NCBI GenBank assembly: GCA_009829735.1
Contig: CM020619.1
Location: forward strand, 24,081,554-24,145,553
Direction of reading: 5' to 3'
Origin: Pyropia yezoensis
Taxonomy: Eukaryota > Rhodophyta > Bangiophyceae > Bangiales > Bangiaceae
Length of the DNA stretch: 64,000 nucleotides
Positions 1 to 9,928 of this stretch are shown here, in pieces; position 1 is the first letter of the stretch; each line of letters starts with the position of its first letter. Under the pieces are notes generated by a model. The model was not told the DNA's origin. It saw only the letters and a list, made by a program, of their open reading frames with translations, and ran no database searches. The position numbers and the translations under genes are program-made.

Positions 1-1
1 C

Positions 2-1481
2 TTCTATCGTCGATTTATGGAGGGAATGGCATCCGTGGCTGCACCACTCACAAGGCTCTCTGGGAACGTCGACTTTGAATGGAACTCTGACGCCCAGAAG
101 GCTTTTGAGCAACTACAAACCCTGACGACAAGTGCACCAGTACTGAGGCCATTCGAAAAGAGGTACCCAATCTTTGTGTCCACAGATGCCAGTGGGTATG
201 CTGTTGGCGCTGTCCTTGAACAAGATGACGGAAAAGGACGACGCCCAGTGGCCTACTTCTCATTGACGCTGAACATCCACGAACAGCGCTACAGTATCCG
301 GGAGCGCGAACTGCTAGCAGTAGAACAAGTCATTCGACACTGGCGCTGCTACTTCCATGGAAGACCTTTCGAGGTGCACACCGAACATGAGTCCCTAAGG
401 TACCTGACAACCCAAGAAAAGCTCAACGACCGCCAAGTCTAAGTGGTTGGAGCTGTTGGAGCAATTCGATTTCAAGATCATCCCCATCAAGGGCACATCC
501 AACCCCGTAGCTGATGCCCTTTCGAGGCAACCAGAAGACGCCCCCGACAAGCACGCTCCCAATCAAGATCTCCTTAGTCGCGTGCTAACCAAGACCACCG
601 AATACCTACCCAAGAAAACTGAAATCAACAACCTCACAACCATAAGCCAAAGTGATCAAGACCTTGCCACCCTAGACCAAGAGTACAACGCGGACCCCGG
701 GTTTGCCGACCTTGTCGAAGACCCGGTATCTCCCTGCCGGCTTCACATGAGGTTGTTGAAACGAGGTGACCGTACGTGCATCCCCGGTGGTACTCTACGT
801 CAGAGACTACTCCATGACTACCACGACATCCCAAGCCAAGGGCACATGGGAGTCATGAAAACCATCAACGCTATTGCTTCCAAATACTACTGGAATACGA
901 TGCGGAAGAACATCCAAAGATACGTACAATCATGTGATTTGTGCCAGCGAAGCAAGGCTGGCACCCATTCACCTCTCGGTCACCTCAAACCATTGGATCC
1001 ACCGAACCAACGATGGGCAAGTGTCTCCATGGACTTTACCACCCCTCTCCACTGACCCTAAGGGGCCACAATGGCATTTACGTCATTGTAGACCGACTGT
1101 CGCAGATGATTCGACCAGCACGAAAGAAGTCCGACTGTACTGTACCAGTCGTAGCGCAACTCTACCATAATCACGGCTACCGTCATCACGGTCTACCATC
1201 CGATGTTGTCTGCGACCGAGACCGTATCTTCTTCTCCAACTTCTGGCAGTCGCTCACCGAAATTCTCAACGTCAAGATCAAGGCATCTTCGGCCTATCAT
1301 CCCCAGACGGACGGACAAACCGAGATCATGAACAAGAAAATTGATGAATTCCAGCGAATCTTCGTGAACCATCACCTGGGTGATTGGGACCTCTTCCTTG
1401 TTGCTGTAGAAGTAGCTTACAACCGGTCACCCAATGCTGTCACGACGTACTCCCCATTCTTCCTGAACTATGGGTTTGAAC
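2..1481 (+). pseudogene. Ty3/Gypsy pol fragment: RNase H, zinc-binding and integrase regions
   Basis: The window opens inside a retrotransposon polyprotein. Residues in the first frame (2-442) match the RT connection and RNase H region, with the FVSTDASGYAVGAVLEQ strand carrying the first RNase H Asp. A one-base shift near 440 moves the frame to 447-1055, which holds the end of RNase H (NPVADALSR) and the HHCC integrase zinc finger (GHMG...CDLCQRS). A second shift near 1050 leads to the integrase core, with the catalytic Asp of MDFTTP, the Asp of VVCDRDRIF and the Glu of HPQTDGQTE. The frame is lost at 1482 where a TIR element begins. The NHHxGDWDLFL to LNYGFEP stretch closely matches the two internal units at 22.4-28.0 kb, so these belong to one family. 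No LTR is visible for this copy. It is clearly non-functional. Confidence 0.92.
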
Positions 1482-2519
1482 CAGGCCTGATCAAGGGTAT
1501 CGCGCCAAGGGTACTACCCGGGTATCAAACAAGGGTATCTGAAGTACTCTTGACCGAAATCGAAGCCTCGCCTGATACACAGTACCGTTTCAGCCAAGAG
1601 TATCAGATACCCATTGCACAGATCCTCAAGGGTACCAGGAGGACTTAAGTCAGAATTTAGTTCGGCAGCAAGCATTTCACTGCTTGGACGTGGGGTGGCG
1701 CCGTTTTGAAACGATTGTTCGTGGGGTGGCACCGTTTTGAAACGCTCGGACGTCCGGGCGCCGTTTTGGCCAGACGCGCCGCTTCTTTGTTCCTGCCGCG
1801 TTGGTCAGAAGCCTCCTTGCAAACCACCTGCCCATCAATCACGACGCGCCACTACGTATCCCTACGTGGGAGCCTCCGAGGCCGACGTCTGGTCCAGTTC
1901 AGGGTTACAGTCGTCCCAGGCTGTTCCTGACCAGGACCCAGGGGTGGTACGAAGGCTCCTTTCGCTGGCACACGTGATGCCTCCGTGAGGACCAGCCCAA
2001 CGTGGCTTCGCCCTTGCCCCTGCAGCATGGCTCGGCCAGCACCAATCAGAGCATGCTCAGAGAATGGTGGCAGCACTGCTGTGGCGCACACGTCGAACTC
2101 GGCGAGGCGACGGCGACGCAGGGAGCCGCCATAACGCGAGCTCATCGGAGGAGGGAGACGGGGGGCCTTTTAGCGAAGTCCCGCAGCAGCTCTCGTGTGC
2201 CTGGCGGGATAACAGACGGCGTCGGGAAAGGAGGATGGTGCGAGGGCGACTGTACTTGTGAGAAACCTGGAGTTAGGCGACGTCCGCAGGTAATCATAGG
2301 TCTCATACCCGGGTACTGATACTCTTACCTCCCATTTTTGCCGCGTATTCTTGGGCCTGGCTGGGTCGAAGGTATACCTACGCGCCATACCCGTAAGGGC
2401 TCTGGCCGGCTGATACCTTACACATGAGGAATGGTGTGGGCCCCATACTCATACCCACGTGTAAACGTTTCCCCAATACACATACACATGGCCGAAAACG
2501 GTACCCTTGATCAGGCCTG
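1482..2519. mobile_element. non-autonomous TIR element inside Gypsy pol
   Basis: Perfect 18-bp terminal inverted repeats, CAGGCCTGATCAAGGGTA, lie at 1482-1499 and in reverse complement at 2502-2519. GGGTA-type motifs recur just inside both ends (gggtatc, gggtact, gggtatc on the left; acccgggta and gggtatgagtatgggg read from the right), like subterminal transposase-binding repeats. CAGG ends fit hAT-like elements, but the 8-bp flanks differ (gtttgaac left, ctcacgac right), so there is no target duplication. The Gypsy frame does not resume on the right. No convincing coding sequence lies inside. Confidence 0.72.
1689..1771. repeat. short tandem repeat, ~31-bp period
   Basis: A 25-bp core, cgtggggtggc(g/a)ccgttttgaaacg, occurs at 1689-1713 and 1720-1744 with a 6-bp spacer, followed by a degenerate third copy ending in gcgccgttttggcc. 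It lies inside the TIR element. Confidence 0.8.
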
Positions 2520-3037
2520 CTCACGACCACCTGCCAGCCACGCGTCATAGGAGGGCCGGCCGCCAACCTCTCGGGCTTGCCTGCTCTGAGGATTTAGAGA
2601 TTCCATACGGAGGACTACGGCTTCTAGTTGCCCCTGGCGGGGCTTTATTGAAGTATGACGCGTTTTGCGTTGGATTCTCGGAAGGAGTAGTCATTCAGAA
2701 TCACTCACGTGGTGTCACGTGTCTCGTTTGGGTTGGCTTTTGGCTCCATTGGTGGAGGTGCTATTAGGTCTGCTCGTCTGGCTCTGCAGGGCCGCGTGCC
2801 CCATTCGCGAACTGCCCCGAAAACAGGGTCGTTCGTCCCCGATATCGTGGTAAATTCATTTCAGCAGGGAAGGGGGGGTGGGTCAGCGACCGCTGCAGGT
2901 GCCATCGCTACCACGGCCGACGAAGCGTCGTGAACAAAGAGGAAAAAACAAGCAAACAGTCGTGACCTCTGCCGTGCGCCGTTCGGGACCTACTCCGCGC
3001 CCCCTCCCGCCCCTCTTTCCCCAAACTGCGTTCTCAC
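2520..3037. other. unassigned intergenic DNA
   Basis: No coding region, RNA or repeat that I can support is present. The sequence after 2519 does not continue the Gypsy element. Confidence 0.6.
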
Positions 3038-4536
3038 CTACTCCTCCCTGCGCAGGATAGCCGCGGCGAGTGCCTCGCACCGTCCAAGCCAGGTTTCCCA
3101 GCCGCGCGACTTGATCGACACTGTGGAGTCTGCGCCCCACACCCCCCGCGCCCTGGGGCCCTTCATGCGGTTGTACGCAGCGACGGCCGCCGCCTCGGAC
3201 GCTGTGTCTTCGAGCATCAGCGATGCCTCAGCGCGCTCCCACACGCGGCTAACGGCCACCCAGCGGACGCTCGTGGCGGCCTTACCCGCCGCATTGACCA
3301 CCATGTTAGTCAGGATGGATGCGTGCTCGTCACCGGGCGACGACTCGACCGGCCGGTTGCCCGGCTGGCTGGCCAGCGCCTGTGGGGTATCCGCGTCGAG
3401 CCGCTGGAACGCGATGCGCGCGTTGGCCTCCGTGGCGTACGCCTTGATCGTCACCTCGCCGTTCTTGAAGCTCGCAACGGTGTAGTATTGGGCGCCTACG
3501 ACCGCCGGCGGGGGGGTGTCGGCGATCGTCAGGATGGCCGACGCGAGCGCAGACGACGCCTCGGCCCCCATCTTGTGGCCGTACGTCGCCACTGCGTTGT
3601 CGCGGTCAGCGGTCCACATGGAGCGCGGTTACATGCGAGAGAGGAGGGTGTACATGCTGCGGGCGACGCCCTCTTGGCGATATGTAAAGAGGCACGCCTC
3701 AGTGTGGTCGTGCGCGTACCACGACCCCACCCGGTGGACGGCGATGACGGAGTCCTCGGCGGCTTGGCGGCACTCCTCCACGGGCCCTGCGTCGCCCAAT
3801 GAGTCGAGTACCACCAGCCCGGGCTGCGATATCAGCACTAGCGCCGACATGGCTTGGCCCTGCTTGGCCTTTTCATACGCGCGCTGCGCCATCACCGCCG
3901 AGTCGTACGCCTTGAGGCTCTCCGCGCCGCTGCGCGCCACCGTGGTGTCGACGAGCCAATAGGTCGCCTCGCCCATCGCAGGCGGGCTCTCACTGTCTGC
4001 GGTGCCGTTGGCAGGGGAGGGAGCCGCCCCGTCCTCAGCATCCGAGGAACCGCCCTCCGCGGGCACGGGCGTCCTGGCGACAGCGGCGACGCCCACAATG
4101 GCGAGCGCCAACTTGCTGCACAGCCCGGCCCAGATGCCACCCCCGTACTTCTCTACCGGGGTGCCGCGGCCAGCGGTGCGCATGGCCTTCCCTTGATTGC
4201 GGGAGATGGCATCGTAGGCGCAGCGCGCGGCAGCCTCCCCGTTGTCATCCGTGTAAATGGTCGCGACGGTGTAGCCGATGTATTTTGCCACCGCATACGT
4301 CGTGGCCGCTGCGGCGATGGCGATGGCTGTGGCGACCTCTTGCACCGCCGCGTCGTCGCCGGCCGAGTCGAGCACGTTGTTATCGGGCTCCACCATCAGC
4401 ACCGCGGCCGACTCCCGCGCCGCGGCGGCAAACGCCTGCCGCGCACGCGCCTCGCTGTCGTACGCCAAGAAGCGCGGACCGTCGTCGCCGGCCTGGCCTG
4501 CCATCCAGTAAGCGACGTCTGCATCCCCTGCCCCTA
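3038..4536 (-). pseudogene. unrecognised tandem-repeat protein, C-terminal part (repeats B, C, D), nonsense codon in repeat C
   Basis: Read on the minus strand from 4536, the frame encodes three more modules of the family seen at 9415-9928: B starts near 4517 (VAYWMAGQ...FLAYDSEARARQAF), C near 3970 (ATYWLVD...LKAYDSAVMAQRAY) and D near 3490 (QYYTVAS...IKAYATEANARIAF). Linkers are acidic, Pro/Gly/Ser-rich. An in-frame TAA at 3631-3629 stops repeat C, yet the same frame continues to 3038 with full module similarity. The stop aligns with a Gln codon CAA in repeat B (SRNQGKAM against SRM-stop-PRSM), so one C-to-T change explains it. Repeat D also keeps the helix ending in W-L-G-R-C-E-x-L-A. Membrane insertion is uncertain. 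Function unknown; it could also be an expressed protein ending at the TAA. Confidence 0.6.
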
Positions 4537-4537
4537 T

Positions 4538-4566
4538 GGGAACAGAACCGGGATAAAACCGGGATT
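4538..4566 (+). repeat. left TIR of the Tnp2-type element
   Basis: Begins gggaacagaaccgggataa. It matches the reverse complement of 9386-9414 at 28 of 29 positions. Confidence 0.8.
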
Positions 4567-5002
4567 CCATCCCGGAACCGGGATAAATCCCGGATCCCCC
4601 TTCCCCCCCGCTCAGGATGCGTATTTCGAGACGCTTCTTGACTGTTCCAGCAGCACAGCAAATCCAAGCGGGGCTCTGATTGGCCCCCTGGAACATTCCA
4701 GAGCAGGCTTTCAGAAGATCCCCGAAGCCCCTGGCGGCATACTATATAGGACGGCATGTTCGTCCACAGTGGGGTCGACCTTTGGGTGCCACCCTTCGCA
4801 TCTCGGATCCAGAGCACTATTTAATGGCATCTTGGTCTGCCCCCTCCGACTTCACTGCGACCACCAAGCCGCCCCCACAAGCCCCCACCACCAGCCCCAG
4901 ACCATCGCCTCCCGCTACATCCCCCGTTCTTCCCCCAACCAACCGGCGGCATCCCCCTCAGGGCCACTTCTCCTTGCGTGGTTACCCCCTTCTTCCGCCG
5001 CC

Positions 5003-7741
5003 ATGGCCGATCTGTGGAAGTGCTGGTGCCCGATATGCCGCGGGGGAGTATCAGGGGCCTCTTCTGTGGTGCAGCGATCAACGTGGTTTGAGCACCAGCG
5101 GCTGTGGCGCGGTCGGCGGCGCCGCCGAGCCACGGCTGCGGCTGCGGCCGCGGTCGAGGCGCCAGTGCCAGAGGGCCCAGACGCGGCCGCTGGCCCAGCT
5201 GGCGGTGGGGGACAAGATGACGTGTCGTCGGCCCCGCCTCCGCAGCCGGTCAGCGTTCGTCCATACGGCGTATGCGCTACTCCCAGTGTTTTTCAAGACA
5301 ATATTGACGACTACGTCGCATACGCCTTTATAGTTCATCACTGCCTGTGCCGAGAAGCGGCTGAGGACTACCTGCCGCAACGCCGCACGTCAGGAACTTG
5401 TCGCACCCCGCACCAGCTGAGCGCCATGATCGAGGCCAGCGTCGACTTGCAGACGAAAGAGGTTGACTGCTGCCGCAATGGCTGCGTGGCTTTCACCGCT
5501 TCGCGCGAGGCGCTCACGCAGTGCGACGTATGCAAAACCTCTCGCTACCGCTCAGATGGGCGAGCCGCCAAGAAAGCCACGTACTGGCCTTTGCTTCCCT
5601 GGCTGAGAATGATGCTGGCTGACGCAGACATTGGCGCCGGTATGGTCACGGCTATGAAGGAGGCTCGCCAGGCTGCGGCCGCGGGCGCGCCCAAAGACCT
5701 TCGCGATTGGTTTGACGGCACCACGTTCCGAAACCTGGTAAACAAGGGCTACTTTTCAACGAACACGTGTATCGCGCTCAGCATCTTGACGGACGGTTTT
5801 CAAGCATGGAAGCAGCGAGGTTTCGAAGGTTGGCCAATTATTGCCACCATCCTCAACGTCGACCCCAGCGCAAGAGTACAAGTCGTCTCCCAATTGATCC
5901 TGGGAATTACTCCCGGACCAGGTCAACCTGTCGACCTGGAGTCATTTATGCACCCCGTCGCAGACGAGCTGAACGTCCTGGCTACGGGCGTGAGTGGCAT
6001 CACGGTCGCCGGGTTCCCTGAGCCGCAGACGGTCCACGCCTTCGTGGTGCAGTTTACGGCAGACATGAACGGGGCGGATAAGATCGTCAATGCGATAGGA
6101 GGAAACGGGGAGCACCCCAGCAGGTTCCGTGTGTTCTCCGGCGTGCGCGACAAGCACCGCTACTACTACCCGCCGTACGCACCTGACGACCCCCCACCCT
6201 CGAAGCGGCCGCGGTTCGACCTGCAAGGTGACTCTACTCCCCGTCGGACTGCAGGGAGCATCGCCACGAGCGTGGCCAGAGTCGAGGACGCCAGAGCGGC
6301 AGGTCAGAGCAAGACTGCCGTTCGCTCCTAGGCTCAAAAGGAGGGCTTCAAGGAGTACTCGCTGTTCTTCTGCCCGAGCCCCGGAGACAGGGCTCGCTAC
6401 CCCGCACTTAAGTATCCTTGGGGTCTCGGCCCCCATCTCGTACCGCACGACCCCATGCACTTATTCCTGAGCAACGTCGTGCCGAAGCTGTGGGAGCTGT
6501 TTTCTGGGGTGAACGACAAGCTCGGAGAGGACCAGCCGTGGATCCTTTCCAAGTCGGATTGTGCAGCCATCGGGGCGTCAATCGCAGCTGGTCGTCCGAC
6601 CGTACCGCTCAGCCAAGCTCGCTCTCTGCGGGACATTTACAAGCATTCCGGCTCGTACAAGGCGGCCGATTGGATGTACTTCCTTCTGAGCGTCGGAGAA
6701 GCTGTCCTGGCGGAGCGGATTCCGGAGGATTATTTCAAGATGTTTATGCTACTTTGTCAAGCTGGCCGGCTACTTTTCAAGCCAAGTGCAGTGACGGAGC
6801 ACGAGCTGAGCACGGCAGACAGGCTCCTGAAGCGCTTTTGCGAGGCCTACTTCAAGCATGTGTACGCCGGCAAGGAGAAACGCCTGAGGCTCTGCCGACC
6901 GACAACAGTGGCTCTCCTGGACGTCACTCAAAACTTGCGCTCGTGCGGACCTACCTGGTCTTTCTGGCAGTTTCCAGCGGAGCACCTGATCAGTACTCTT
7001 ACGCGACTCATCAGGTCACGTCGTTTTCCATACGCGGCGCTGACAACGGCGGTGTCATCCAAATACTCGGCGGAGCTCGTCACCAGTTTTGCTGAGGCGC
7101 GCGTACCGGATGCCTGGGTTGCAGCAACTTGGAAACCTCGTCGACGTGAAAATCAAGATCCACGTGGCACATTCACGCTGTCCCAGCAGCCGAAAGTGGA
7201 CCTTCTTCCTCCTCGACAAACTGTGGCTCCGCTGATTGGCCATGAGCTTCTTCACATGAAGGCAGTTCTGGGCCTAGAAGGCGTCAAACAAGTACCGGCT
7301 GAAATTTATGCCAAGAAATACTTTCGCATTCGGCTGTCAAATGGCCAATGCGGCGGGACCGTCTCCGTGGTGGATGAAGCCGCTGACCGTCGACGCGACC
7401 ATCTCGTGCGTGTGAGTTCGCACGTGGAACAAGCGGCTGGTCGTGGACGAGGAGTGCGACGTGTTCCTGCCAACGTGTACGGCGCTGTGCACCACTTCGC
7501 AGTTCTTCTCGCCGACAATGTCCCGAGGGCCTTTGCGTATATAGAGTGCGTCAAGTCTTCGGTGGACCGCCACGGAGCGTTTGGACTTCCCGACAAGCGT
7601 CGCGATACGGAGTGCTTCACCAGTTTGGGAGGTTCCATGCGCTACGTCGACGTCTTATCCATCGACGCCGTGGTTGGTACTTTGCTTGTGAGGGGGCGGC
7701 ACGTCGTCTTGTACACTCGGGAGGTGTTTAGTTCGGAGTAA
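5003..7741 (+). pseudogene. Tnp2-family transposase, one in-frame TAG
   Basis: The start at 5003 sits in a near-ideal Kozak context (gccgccATGGCC). The N-terminus has CWCPICRG and a basic/Ala-rich stretch, then VDCCRNGCVAF and TQCDVCKTSRYR knuckles, followed by the family core: WFDGTTFRNLV, ALSILTDGFQAW, WPIIATILNVDP, LILGITPGPGQPVDLESFM and PVADELNVLATGV. This order is typical of Tnp2 proteins (PF02992). An in-frame TAG at 6329-6331 interrupts it; the same frame then runs to 7741 with YPWGLGPHLVPHDPMHLF, again a family motif (D-x-MH), and a long helical C-terminus. No indels are seen. The protein would be ~912 residues if the TAG were sense. It would cut and join the ends of the surrounding element. 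Confidence 0.82.
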
Positions 7742-8276
7742 AAGGTAGGTGCCGGTGAGGCTGGACGAGGATTGGCAACTCTTCCCCGTGTGAATATTTC
7801 TCTGCAGCTTTCTCCTTCCCTTTGGCGCAAAGCTCCTCCTGTCCAGAGGCGCGAAGTGCAGGCACCAGAAGACTGAGCAGGACACGCCCTGTTGTATTGT
7901 TTGCCCGCGTGGGTTGCAATAATTTGCATTTGAGATGTAATTTAAAGTCCACAAATATTGGACTCCTGGGGGAAGCTTCTAGGAGCAACCAAATGAAGAT
8001 TCTTCAGTGCGCGCGCGCTCCACACTCCAGCGCGCGCGCGCCCGTGGCATGGCCGCGCGCGCTCACGTCGCCTTCGTCGCTGCCGTCCTCGGCCGCGTCA
8101 CAGCGCCAGCGCTGGTGCCCCCTGCAGTGCGCGTGCCCCCCCACCGTCGGCGATGGTAGCCCGTCGGCGCACACGCACGGATGCAGCCCGATCGACCCCG
8201 ACACCGATCAACCCTCCTGGTACGTCCACGCTAGTGCACACCTTTATGTCTGTGTGAGGCTGCGTCCTGCTCCTCG
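7742..8276. other. spacer within the transposon, with CG-alternating tract
   Basis: No supported gene. Alternating GC tracts (gcgcgcgcgc) cluster at 8006-8060, a potential Z-DNA-forming stretch. A GT at 8220 and a pyrimidine-rich gtgcag at 8419-8424 could bound an intron leading into the next ORF, but I cannot show this. Confidence 0.4.
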
Positions 8277-9149
8277 ATGCCTCGTCGAGGCATCGCTAGC
8301 CTTTTTCTTCTGTCTGTTCGTCCACCCATCTGGTGGGCTGACGACTGGTTTTTTTCTCGTGGCTGTTGTGATTTGATCGATGTCACTTTTGCCTGTTTTT
8401 TGTGTTTGGTCTCCTCCGGTGCAGGCGATCGGCAGCCGCGACCGCCCCGCCCTCCTCGCCGAGCGACCCGGCGGGGAGCCGCCCGGGCTGCCGCGGTCCT
8501 CGGGGGCGGTCCGGACGCGACGGGCGCACTTGCGCCGGCGGCTTCGGCTTTGGCTGTGCCGCCGGCCGGCTCGGCAGTTCCCCCCCCGCCCCCTCCCCCT
8601 ACAGCAAGTGGCGGTCGCCCAAGCTCGCGACGCCACACCAACGGGCGGGGCGGGATCTACCTAGGCGGGCATCGTCCTGTGCCTATGCCAGAGGGAGCTA
8701 CGATAGCGAAAATCAGCCTCTTTAAGAAGCGGCTGTTGGGCTTCACGGCGGATGACGACGGCAAGAAAATGCGGAAGTACGTCGCGTTCGCCATCAACAA
8801 TATCCTGGGCAGCACCGTTCCCTTCTGCCGACAAGATGGCGACAAGCTGCGCGGTGCGGTTATCTACCTAGAGGAGCGGGAGCCACGCCTCGCCGTGTGC
8901 GAGTTCAGCTGGGGTGCCTGTGCTCTTTTATCGAGGGAGCTGATGCACCGCCGGCCGCGTCGGCCGCGGCGCGTCCGCGCACGAGCGCGTGATGGGACGG
9001 CAAGCACCGCAGCTGTGAACGGCGGCCGCACCGAGGCGGGCGGCGGCAGTGGCACCACGGAGGGGGACAGCGAGGTACCGCCCGCGGATGTGACGGAGGA
9101 GCAGCGCCTGGCGCAGGAGCAGCTGGATTTTCTCAACCAGCTGGAGTGA
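8277..9149 (+). CDS. second transposon-borne ORF, unknown function
   Basis: An ATG-initiated frame of 290 codons between the transposase and the right TIR. The first ~130 residues are Pro/Arg/Ala low complexity and may be untranslated or intronic. The rest reads like a folded domain (ATIAKISLFKKRLLGF, MRKYVAFAINNILG, GAVIYLEEREPRLAVCEF), then a basic RRPRRPRRVRARAR patch and an acidic Gln/Glu-rich tail ending DFLNQLE. EnSpm-type elements often encode a second DNA-binding protein, and this could be its counterpart here. I recognise no family. The true start may be internal, for example the Met near 8683. Confidence 0.4.
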   Translation: MPRRGIASLFLLSVRPPIWWADDWFFSRGCCDLIDVTFACFLCLVSSGAGDRQPRPPRPPRRATRRGAARAAAVLGGGPDATGALAPAASALAVPPAGSAVPPPPPPPTASGGRPSSRRHTNGRGGIYLGGHRPVPMPEGATIAKISLFKKRLLGFTADDDGKKMRKYVAFAINNILGSTVPFCRQDGDKLRGAVIYLEEREPRLAVCEFSWGACALLSRELMHRRPRRPRRVRARARDGTASTAAVNGGRTEAGGGSGTTEGDSEVPPADVTEEQRLAQEQLDFLNQLE

Positions 9150-9385
9150 GAGGTAGGCGGGATGAGCAACAAATGGAAACATGTACGGAAATGAGCAGAA
9201 ACAGATACAACAGGAAATAACAGCAAGAAAGAACGCCTGAGGAACAGCTGTAATGCTCTCGTCTGTAAAGCTGGATATTATGTATGTCGGCTCCTTCATG
9301 GGCGATTGTGAGCCAACTAAAGTCCAGCCGATCCCGGTTTTTTCCCGGTTCTCTTCCCTCCGAGCGCTTCATTGGCTATGACAGA

Positions 9386-9414
9386 AATCCCGGTTTTCTC
9401 CCGGTTCTGTTCCC
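9386..9414 (-). repeat. right TIR of the Tnp2-type element
   Basis: Reverse complement of the left TIR with one mismatch (gggaG in place of gggaT). A second, diverged copy of the motif lies at 9331-9357. Confidence 0.8.
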
Positions 9415-9928
9415 TCAGGGCTGGCGGGGCGCCCTCGTCGTCGCCTCCCGCCGGGGTGCTCACCGTGGTGTCACCATCGTCGGCCTCACTCGGAGTTGCG
9501 GCGGCCAGAACGGAGAGCGCCAACACACTGCAGATGCCGACCCACTTGTCGCCGCCGTAGGCAGCTACCGCCGTGTCGGATTCGGCGGCCCACATGGCCT
9601 TGGCATACCGCTGGTGGATGCCGGCGTAGTCCCGACTGGCGTCGGCCTCCCCGTCGGGCCCGTAGATAGCGGCCTGGGCAAAGCCGACATGCGCCGCCAC
9701 CACGTAGGCGGCGCCGGCTACAGCGGCGATGGCGGCTTCGCGGACGATCTGCACCCGTGCGGCGTTTTGGGTGGCGTCGAGCATCTTGTGGCCGGGCTCG
9801 GCCATCAACACCGCCGGCGCACGCTGCGAGATCTTGATGAACGCCCTTGTGGCTTGGGACTGGCTGTCATAGGCCATGACGTGCGGAACACCGCCCCGCA
9901 TAGAGCCGACTAGAAAGAACGGCGCCAT
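9415..9928 (-). CDS. unrecognised tandem-repeat protein, N-terminal part (repeat A), cut by a transposon
   Basis: The reading frame starts at an ATG at 9928 in good context (ccgATGGCG). It encodes one ~150-residue module: an aromatic strand (FFLVGS), MAYDSxxxAxxAF, APAVLMAEPGxxxLD, an Ala-rich helix with AAYVVAAHVGF, AIYGPDGEADAS, KAMWAAE, and W-x-G-x-C-S-x-LALS. Each module itself looks like two related halves (strand plus Ala-rich helix). I do not recognise the family. At 9414 the frame runs into the right TIR of the 4.88-kb element. The module linker stops there and an equivalent linker resumes at 4536 on the other side, so this and the 3038-4536 segment are most simply two halves of one gene. 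An alternative is two neighbouring paralogues. Confidence 0.6.

Larger units (their letters stand above)
4538..9414 (+). mobile_element. Tnp2-type (EnSpm/Plavaka-like) DNA transposon inserted in the repeat-protein gene
   Basis: The boundaries are set by 29-bp terminal inverted repeats with one mismatch at 4538-4566 and 9386-9414, beginning GGGAACAGAACCGGGA. A related accggga(n)aaaaccgggat motif repeats just inside both ends (4576-4595 and 9331-9357). The element carries a transposase (5003-7741) and a second ORF (8277-9149), both on the plus strand. Flanking bases are T on both sides, with no clean 3-bp duplication. The flanks encode adjacent parts of one repeat protein on the minus strand, and its frame stays open across the site if the element plus one duplicated base is left out. 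Confidence 0.75.
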
